This document shows, in pieces, positions 1 through 5,152 of a stretch of DNA of 8,130 nucleotides; within the stretch, counting starts at the first letter, position 1; every line of letters starts with the position of its first letter. The stretch covers positions 1 through 8,130 of the forward strand of contig JAKQPY010000137.1 of the NCBI GenBank assembly GCA_029564465.1, in the 5' to 3' direction. The notes beneath the pieces were generated by a model. That model saw nothing but the letters and a program-made list of their open reading frames with translations, had not been told where the DNA came from and did no database searches. Made by a program: the position numbers and the translations under genes. This stretch comes from JAGOEF01 sp029564465. Lineage in GTDB: Bacteria; Bacteroidota; Bacteroidia; Bacteroidales; ML635J-15.

Positions 1-1886
1 TTTCGGAATACTTCCGGCACTGGGATGTGGTAATCAACGACTTGATACATGCCATGGTGCTCGCCATAATAATTATTGTAGCTGCAGTTCCCGAAGGTTT
101 ACCCATGATGATTGCCATGGTACTTTCGCTCAATATGCGTAAGATGCTCAGCGAAAAAGTGCTTGTGCGAAAACTTCTTGGTATCGAAACTGCTGGTAGC
201 GTAAATATACTGTTTTCCGATAAAACGGGAACCATCACCAAAGGCCGCCTTGATCCGATTTTTATGATAGGAGGCAAACTCGAAAAGTTCGAAAAATACA
301 GCGATATACCTACGGTACTGCGCGATATGGTACGCATTGCCCTGGTGGATAACAGCTATTGTGTGCTCGATTCTTATGGTGAACCGGTGGGCGGTAACGC
401 TTCGGAACAGGCCTTGATACGCTTTGTTGACGTTAACGACCGCATCAACGAGCATCCCATTACCGAAGCCTTGGCCAACATCCGTTTCGATTCAGCGAAG
501 AAATTTTCGGCTACCCTTGTTAAAGGCGGTCCTGCCCTGAAAGAAATTTTCCTTACCGACCATGTAAGTTTCGTAAAAGGGGCTACCGAAATTCTGATGG
601 AAAAATGCACCACCTTTTTCGATGCCGAAGGAAAACTTCACAAACTCGATTCTAAACGCGAGCTCATCGAAATGTCGGATGACCTGGCCAATCAGGGTAT
701 CCGGCTGATAGCGCTGGCTTGCTCCGACAATCCCATCGAAAATGGGGGAGACCTTCCCGAAGGAATGGCTTTGCTGGGAATCATAGGAATTAAAGACGAA
801 GTGCGTCCCGAATCGAAACTGGCCATTCAAAGCGCCCAGGAGGCAGGCATACAGGTGGTTATGATTACCGGTGACCGCAAAGGAACTGCTGCTGCCATCG
901 CCAAGGAAACCGGCCTGCTGCAGAACGCCAGCGATATTGTGCTCACCTCGCAGGAACTCAATCAGCTCACCGACGAAGAAGTGAGCAAACTGCTGCCCGA
1001 TTTACGTGTGGTAGCCCGCGCCTTACCTACCGACAAAAGCCGTCTGGTGCGCATTGCCCAGGCTGCAGGAATGGTGGTGGGCATGACCGGCGACGGGGTT
1101 AACGACTCTGCAGCCCTCAAACAGGCTGATGTCGGATTTGCTATGGGCAGTGGCTCCGAAGTGGCAAAAGAAGCCGGCGACATTGTAATTCTCGATGATA
1201 ATTTTTCTTCGATTACCAACGCCGTTCGCTATGGTCGTACCATATTTAAATCAATACGTAAGTTCATCATCTTCCAGCTCACCGTAAATATTGCAGCGGT
1301 GCTTACTGCCTTTATCGGACCATTGTTGGGATTCGATTTCCCCCTCACCATTATTCAGATTCTGTGGATTAACATCATCATGGATACCCTCGCAGCGCTC
1401 GCATTAGGTGGTGAACCTGCCCTGCAACGTTTTATGAAGGAAAAACCCATTAAACGTGAGGCAAACATTTTATCGAAATATATGACGTCGTCAATTTTCA
1501 CCGGTGGATTGTACATTACGGCATTTGCATTGTTTTTCCTGTTATTTGAACCCTTCCGCGAATTATTTACCCGTAACGGAATTCCCAGTGAACCCGTATT
1601 TCTTACCGCATTTTTCAATCTGTTTATTTTCCTGATAATGTTTAATGCGTTTAATGCCCGTACCGAAACTACCCGTTTATTCGAAAACATACGTGGCAAC
1701 AAAGGATTTCTTCCAATTATCGGATTGATTTTCGTTATGCAGATTGTGTTTACCTATATCGGAGGGGAACTACTCCGCACCGAGGCATTACGCGTAAGCG
1801 AATGGCTGATTGTGTTGGGAATGGCAGTCACCATTATTCCCGTTGATTTACTCCGAAAAAGTATTATTGCCAAAAAATCGGTGTAG
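1..1886 (+). CDS. Cation-transporting P-type ATPase, probably calcium (PMCA-type); 5' end outside window
   Basis: Probable ATP-driven Ca2+ efflux pump of the inner membrane, forming an aspartyl-phosphate intermediate. The frame is open from position 3, so the GTG at 27 is internal and not the start. Numbering from that GTG as residue 1: the TM4 ion-site motif AVPEGLP (Glu23), phosphorylation motif FSDKTGTITKG (Asp65), nucleotide-site KGA (184-186), MITGD (279-283) and hinge MTGDGVND (353-360). TM5 carries FQLTVN and TM6 carries WINIIMDT with Asn449 and Asp453; this Asn-x3-Asp pair, and the absence of the SERCA TM5 glutamate, fit the single-site PMCA calcium pumps. The FNAFNAR stretch in TM8 and a Gln-Ile...Gly-Gly pattern in TM9 also resemble PMCA. 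TM7-10 are complete, and the protein ends at TAG 1884-1886. TM1-3 and the actuator domain, roughly 250-270 residues, are missing. Family assignment is firm; calcium specificity is inferred from motifs, and another cation is possible. Confidence 0.93.
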   Translation, partial: SEYFRHWDVVINDLIHAMVLAIIIIVAAVPEGLPMMIAMVLSLNMRKMLSEKVLVRKLLGIETAGSVNILFSDKTGTITKGRLDPIFMIGGKLEKFEKYSDIPTVLRDMVRIALVDNSYCVLDSYGEPVGGNASEQALIRFVDVNDRINEHPITEALANIRFDSAKKFSATLVKGGPALKEIFLTDHVSFVKGATEILMEKCTTFFDAEGKLHKLDSKRELIEMSDDLANQGIRLIALACSDNPIENGGDLPEGMALLGIIGIKDEVRPESKLAIQSAQEAGIQVVMITGDRKGTAAAIAKETGLLQNASDIVLTSQELNQLTDEEVSKLLPDLRVVARALPTDKSRLVRIAQAAGMVVGMTGDGVNDSAALKQADVGFAMGSGSEVAKEAGDIVILDDNFSSITNAVRYGRTIFKSIRKFIIFQLTVNIAAVLTAFIGPLLGFDFPLTIIQILWINIIMDTLAALALGGEPALQRFMKEKPIKREANILSKYMTSSIFTGGLYITAFALFFLLFEPFRELFTRNGIPSEPVFLTAFFNLFIFLIMFNAFNARTETTRLFENIRGNKGFLPIIGLIFVMQIVFTYIGGELLRTEALRVSEWLIVLGMAVTIIPVDLLRKSIIAKKSV

Positions 1887-1978
1887 TACGGGTGTCAATT
1901 GTAAATATGGTAGGGAATAAGTTTACATGACGTGTACCCTATAGAATTGTAGCTGATATAACTATCATATTATCAATA

Positions 1979-2023
1979 AAATTTGGTGGCTAAAAACTCA
2001 AATTTGCCGCTCTTACCAAATTT
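1979..2023. repeat. 9-bp inverted repeat downstream of the ATPase gene
   Basis: AAATTTGGT at 1979-1987 is the perfect reverse complement of ACCAAATTT at 2015-2023, with a 27-nt spacer. It begins 92 nt after the ATPase stop codon and marks the change from AT-rich DNA into the repeat-rich block. It could be a weak transcript-end structure or the edge of the repeat element. The arms are AT-rich, so chance is a real alternative. Confidence 0.4.
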
Positions 2024-2095
2024 ATTTTGTTCTCAAACTTGTTTGAATATTCTCAGTCAGCCCAAGTTCATCGTCCACTGCAGGTAACGCGCCGT

Positions 2096-2127
2096 GGGCT
2101 GGCCCCGACAAAAATGCGAGCCAACCC
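2096..2127. repeat. GC-rich imperfect hairpin
   Basis: GGGCTGGC at 2096-2103 faces GCCAACCC at 2120-2127, giving 7 of 8 pairs over a 16-nt loop. A competing partner lies upstream: CAGCCCA at 2058-2064 can pair perfectly with TGGGCTG at 2095-2101. The two pairings are mutually exclusive. It sits just outside the larger palindrome that starts at 2140. Confidence 0.4.
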
Positions 2128-2139
2128 GGGCGTGAATAG

Positions 2140-2288
2140 CCGTTTAATAGAAAAAACAACAAAGGGCTAGAGAAGCAAACTACCCGCAGACCCGAACAAG
2201 GTTTGCTTCTCGACGCTTTGGTTTGTCGGCCAAAGGTGGAGGGCTTGCGCTGACAAAACACTACTTTGTTAGTTTTTTCATTAAACGG
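2140..2288. repeat. 149-nt extended palindromic element
   Basis: Three consecutive blocks on the left arm pair in order with three on the right. CCGTTTAAT (2140-2148) pairs with ATTAAACGG (2280-2288), AAAAAAC (2151-2157) with GTTTTTT (2272-2278), and AACAAAG (2158-2164) with CTTTGTT (2264-2270). That is 23 base pairs interrupted only by an AG/C internal loop and one bulged A. Pairing can extend outward through T2137-A2291 and A2138-T2290, with a G-T wobble at 2139/2289. Inside are two further hairpins: an 11-bp stem (2170-2211) and CTTTGG/CCAAAG (2216-2221/2230-2235). No transposase and no clear target-site duplication are visible. It may be a MITE-like or REP-like element, or the DNA of a structured RNA. 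Confidence 0.65.
2170..2211. repeat. Perfect 11-bp hairpin inside the palindromic element
   Basis: GAGAAGCAAAC (2170-2180) is the exact reverse complement of GTTTGCTTCTC (2201-2211), with a 20-nt loop that is GC-rich and contains CCCGCAGACCCG. No U-run follows on either strand, so it is not a standard intrinsic terminator. Confidence 0.7.
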
Positions 2289-2308
2289 TTAGAGCGGGGA
2301 GAAGCATA

Positions 2309-2355
2309 TTTTTGTCTTGACTTTTTGGTTACTTTTTGTGTCAAGACAAAAAGTA
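2309..2355. repeat. Two mutually exclusive hairpins in a T-rich/A-rich repeat
   Basis: TTTTTGTCTTGAC (2309-2321) pairs perfectly over 13 bp with GTCAAGACAAAAA (2340-2352) across an 18-nt spacer. An overlapping alternative is TACTTTTTG (2330-2338) with CAAAAAGTA (2347-2355), 9 bp over an 8-nt loop. Both use the same 3' arm, so only one can form at a time. The sequence ACTTTTTG is also directly repeated (2320-2327 and 2331-2338). This type of TTTTTGGTTACTTTTT sequence is familiar to me from intergenic repeats of Bacteroidota; that link is from memory, not from a search. Confidence 0.65.
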
Positions 2356-2432
2356 AAAAATGAAACTTATTTTAAATGTAAGTAGTCTCATAGTCAAATA
2401 AACCATCTTCAACAAGCAGGTACATTGTTGTC

Positions 2433-2479
2433 ACTTTTTTGCGCGTGCTTCGACGCCGCCAGCACAGGCCCAAAAAAGT
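2433..2479. repeat. Nested stem-loop ACTTTTTTG/CAAAAAAGT
   Basis: ACTTTTTTG (2433-2441) pairs perfectly with CAAAAAAGT (2471-2479). Nested inside, GTGCT (2445-2449) pairs with AGCAC (2461-2465) around a GC-rich 11-nt loop. Its right arm continues into an inverted copy of the 2321-2338 motif: 2471-2490 read on the minus strand is CTTTTTAGGTTACTTTTTTG, against CTTTTTGGTTACTTTTTG at 2321-2338. The two differ only by one inserted A and one inserted T. Confidence 0.55.
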
Positions 2480-2494
2480 AACCTAAAAAGGGCG

Positions 2495-2573
2495 CAACGA
2501 GCAAGAAATCAGCATTCCCTTGTCGCACATCCCCCCTTATGGGCCACTCATGCTGCTTTTTACGCGCTCGTTG
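2495..2573. repeat. 8-bp inverted repeat CAACGAGC/GCTCGTTG
   Basis: CAACGAGC (2495-2502) is the exact reverse complement of GCTCGTTG (2566-2573), 63 nt apart. It lies directly next to the preceding stem-loop, and each arm is preceded by a GCGC-type stretch. It is likely part of the same repeat element. The intervening DNA shows no gene. Confidence 0.4.
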
Positions 2574-2935
2574 ACTCCCCCCGCGGTGTTTGCTCTCACT
2601 CACGGGCTTTACCAAATTCCCTTCGCGAATCTTCGATTTCGCTGTGTATAAAAGTTTGTGTTTTCAATCGCGATGCTTTCCACCCTGGTCACAACCGGTT
2701 AATGTGTCACTGAAGATAGACCGTGTAGATAGCATATTGGGATGGTGAGTATTGCCGAAATATCAAGACAAAAAGCCAAGAGAAAGAATGACTTTATTCA
2801 TCACTCTTCGTGACTAATCTGAAATGTATAATTCAAACGAATTAAATTGGACAAGGCAATATATTTTTGTTTAAACCTAAGTAAGGAATAAGTGCAGTTT
2901 ACTTTCGGTTTGTTAATAGATTTTGCACCAAAACC

Positions 2936-5062
2936 TTACACCTTGCGCAGCGATAGCTGAATCCTGCCCTTTTGCTTATCGATACCAATAATCCGTACAC
3001 TGACGTGCTGGTGTATTTTTACAATTTCGTTTGGATCTTTTATAAACCGGTCGGCCATGTTCGAGATGTGAATCAGTCCGTTTTGTTTGATGCCTATATC
3101 AACAAAAGCCCCGAAATTGGTAATGTTTGTGATAATGCCCGGCAATTCCATCCCTTCGTGTAAATCGTCGATGCTGTGAATGCCGGCGGCAAACTCAAGC
3201 ACTTTGGCTTTCTGACGCGGGTCGAGGCCGGGTTTTTCGAGCTCATGCATGATATCGGTCAATGTAGGAAGCCCGACGTTTCCGCTTACGTAGTTTTCGA
3301 GACGGATGGATGCCCTCAGCGATTTGTCCGAAATCAGCTGGTGTACCGTGCAGTTCAGGTCTGCGGCCATTTTTTCGACAATGTGATAGCTTTCGGGATG
3401 TACGGCTGTGTTGTCGAGTGGATTCGCCGCATCGCGTATCCTCAGGAATCCGGCTGCCTGTTCAAAGGCTTTTGGCCCGAGTCGTGTAACTTTCTTCAGT
3501 TGGTCTCTGGTTAAAAATGCCCCGTTTTCCTTGCGGTAATCCACAATGTTCTGAGCCAGCACCGGTCCGAGACCCGAAATATAGGTAAGCAGGTGTTTGC
3601 TGGCTGTGTTCAGATTGACACCCACGCTGTTTACACAGCTTTCCACGGTGCGGTCGAGGCTGTCTTTAAGAAGTTTCTGATCAACATCGTGCTGATATTG
3701 TCCTACACCAATCGATTTCGGGTCGATTTTTACCAGTTCTGCCAACGGATCCACAAGCCTGCGTCCAATCGATACGGCACCGCGAACGGTAACATCGTAC
3801 TGCGGAAATTCTTCACGGGCAACCGCTGAGGCGGAATAAACCGATGCTCCGTCTTCGCTCACCATAAATACTTTTAAATCGCGGTCGAAAGTCAGCCGTT
3901 TCAGAAACATTTCTGTTTCGCGGCCTGCTGTGCCATTGCCCACTGCAATTACCTCAATTTTATACTGCGATACCAGCGATATCAGTTTTTTTGATGCCTG
4001 AGCGCGTTCTTCCTGCGGTTTATGCGGATATATGGTTTCGTTGTGCAATAAATTGCCTTGCTCGTCGAGGCAAACCACCTTGCAGCCCGTGCGATATCCC
4101 GGGTCAATGGCCAATACGCGTTTTTCGCCCAAAGGCGGCGATAGCAGGAGTTGCCTCAGGTTATTACGGAACACTTCAATGGCCTGTACATCAGCAAGCA
4201 TTTTACTATTTGAGGCAAATTCGTTTTCGATAGAAGGTTTCAGCAGACGTTTGTAGGCATCTTCAACAGCCCGGCTCACCTGTTGGGCACACTCGGTGCG
4301 GTTCTTCACAAACTGACGCTGTAGTATTTCGAGCGACTTTTCTTCGGATGGCGAAATATCAACCCGCAGCAGCCCTTCGCGCTCAGCACGCCGTATGGCC
4401 AGCAGCCGGTGTGATGGACACTTCGACAGTTTTTCGCTGTAATCGAAGTAATCTTCATATTTCGCCGCTTCTTCCTTTTTCGTTTTAACGAGCTTCGACG
4501 TGATTACTGCTTCGTGGGCAAACACCTGCCTGATGCGCTCGCGGGCTTCGGTGTTCTCGTTAACGGTTTCGGCAATTATATCGCGGGCTCCCTGTAGGGC
4601 TTCTTCAACCGATGCCACCTTATCGTTCAGGTATTTGGCAGCTTCGAATTCCACACTACCGAAAGCCTGCTTAAAAATGAACTGCGACAAAGGCTCCAGC
4701 CCGTTCTCGCGCGCTATCATGGCACGTGTTCTCTTTTTGGGTTTGTAAGGCAGATACAAGTCTTCCAATACGGTGGCGTCCCAGGTGCTTTCGATGGCTT
4801 TTTTCAGTTCCGCACTCAGCTGACCCTGACTTTCGATGGAGCTTAATATGCTTTCTTTGCGATGTGCAATTTCGGAGAATCTTTCGTGCTCGGTCTGCAC
4901 CAGAGCTATCTGTTCCTCGTCGAGGTTGCCGGTTACTTCTTTCCGGTAACGTGCTATAAAGGGTATGGTGGCTCCCTGTTCGAGCAGATGCACTACCGCC
5001 ATCACCTGTCGTTTGCTGATGCCTGTTTTTGCGGCTACCAGATCGGTAAGCAGATTTTCCAT
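2936..5062 (-). CDS. tex: Tex family RNA-binding protein (S1 domain), transcription accessory factor
   Basis: Cytoplasmic nucleic-acid-binding protein of the Tex/Spt6-like family, thought to act on RNA and transcription; its exact role in Bacteroidota is unclear. The order of domains is diagnostic. From ATG at 5062 (708 residues): Tex N-terminal helical region about 1-175 with PFIARYRKE at 34-42 and YLPYKPKKRTRA near 103; YqgF/RNase H-like domain about 314-440 starting with IDPGYRTG (319-326); VGQYQHDV at 453-460; helix-hairpin-helix repeats about 475-545 (ISGLGPVLAQNIV and RLGPKAFEQAAGF); C-terminal S1 domain about 634-708 with NFGAFVDIG and GLIHIS. Length fits the usual 700-780 residues. 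The frame stays open upstream to a TTG at 5134. I reject that start because the extra 24 residues do not look like Tex and would span the promoter box. No Shine-Dalgarno sequence precedes the ATG. The upstream co-directional ABC gene ends 90 nt away. Confidence 0.95.
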   Translation of the reverse strand: MENLLTDLVAAKTGISKRQVMAVVHLLEQGATIPFIARYRKEVTGNLDEEQIALVQTEHERFSEIAHRKESILSSIESQGQLSAELKKAIESTWDATVLEDLYLPYKPKKRTRAMIARENGLEPLSQFIFKQAFGSVEFEAAKYLNDKVASVEEALQGARDIIAETVNENTEARERIRQVFAHEAVITSKLVKTKKEEAAKYEDYFDYSEKLSKCPSHRLLAIRRAEREGLLRVDISPSEEKSLEILQRQFVKNRTECAQQVSRAVEDAYKRLLKPSIENEFASNSKMLADVQAIEVFRNNLRQLLLSPPLGEKRVLAIDPGYRTGCKVVCLDEQGNLLHNETIYPHKPQEERAQASKKLISLVSQYKIEVIAVGNGTAGRETEMFLKRLTFDRDLKVFMVSEDGASVYSASAVAREEFPQYDVTVRGAVSIGRRLVDPLAELVKIDPKSIGVGQYQHDVDQKLLKDSLDRTVESCVNSVGVNLNTASKHLLTYISGLGPVLAQNIVDYRKENGAFLTRDQLKKVTRLGPKAFEQAAGFLRIRDAANPLDNTAVHPESYHIVEKMAADLNCTVHQLISDKSLRASIRLENYVSGNVGLPTLTDIMHELEKPGLDPRQKAKVLEFAAGIHSIDDLHEGMELPGIITNITNFGAFVDIGIKQNGLIHISNMADRFIKDPNEIVKIHQHVSVRIIGIDKQKGRIQLSLRKV

Positions 5063-5078
5063 GTCGAAATGTTTTGTG

Positions 5079-5086
5079 CAAATATA
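5079..5086 (-). promoter_or_regulatory. Bacteroidota-type -7 promoter box of tex
   Basis: On the minus strand the sequence reads TATATTTG, an exact match to the Bacteroidota -7 consensus TAnnTTTG, 16 nt before the tex ATG. The expected transcript start is around 5072, leaving a leader of only about 10 nt. A clear TTG -33 box is not present at the usual distance; TGG lies about 22 nt upstream. The preceding run of T on this strand is typical of such promoters. Confidence 0.6.
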
Positions 5087-5152
5087 AAAAACGAAATTCA
5101 GGCTGTGACCATTTCTTTTTATGATTGCATACAATTCGGCTTTAATTCGCGC

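Larger units (their letters stand above)
1887..2935. other. Gene-free convergent intergenic region rich in inverted repeats
   Basis: This 1049-nt stretch lies between the 3' ends of the ATPase gene (+) and tex (-). I see no convincing gene. Open frames on the minus strand at 2022-2261 (79 codons) and 2409-2615 (68 codons) have odd composition and no family motif, and they run through palindromes, so I treat them as non-coding. AT-rich edges (about 1887-2045 and 2770-2935) surround GC-richer blocks (about 2070-2250 and 2440-2600). The centre is packed with stem-forming sequence, listed separately. A 13-nt word, TCAAGACAAAAAG, occurs at 2341-2353 and again at 2763-2775. No canonical stem plus U-run terminator is visible for either flanking gene. 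The most likely reading is one or more interspersed intergenic repeat elements of the Bacteroidota type. Confidence 0.7.

Noticed and set aside
27..29. GTG as the start of the P-type ATPase
   Set aside because: The frame is open to the window edge and the upstream residues (SEYFRHWD) continue a TM3-TM4 linker; the pump motifs require an N-terminal part that lies outside.
2017..2024. TAAATTTG promoter-like box on the minus strand
   Set aside because: It faces into the 3' end of the ATPase gene with no gene behind it; it overlaps an inverted-repeat arm and is probably coincidental.
2022..2261. 79-codon open frame on the minus strand
   Set aside because: It crosses both arms of an 11-bp hairpin and the inner blocks of the palindrome, shows no family motif, and has no promoter or ribosome-site support.
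2309..2360. Rho-independent terminator
   Set aside because: The stem is AT-rich and is followed by A-rich DNA on the + strand, and no U-run follows on the minus strand, so it lacks the canonical form.
2862..2869. TATTTTTG promoter-like box on the + strand
   Set aside because: It would drive transcription into the antisense of tex, and the nearest TTG is only 12 nt upstream; a chance match in AT-rich DNA is more likely.
1887..2935. CRISPR array, tRNA or insertion sequence in the intergenic region
   Set aside because: There are no regularly spaced direct repeats, no cloverleaf that I can trace, and no transposase frame; repeats are inverted and irregular.
4671..5081. 136-codon open frame on the minus strand inside tex
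   Set aside because: It is an out-of-frame shadow of tex, with composition typical of frame-shifted translation and no motifs.
5063..5134. TTG start adding 24 residues to Tex
   Set aside because: The extension does not resemble Tex N-termini, and it spans the TATATTTG promoter box; MENLLTDLVAAKTG is a typical Tex beginning.
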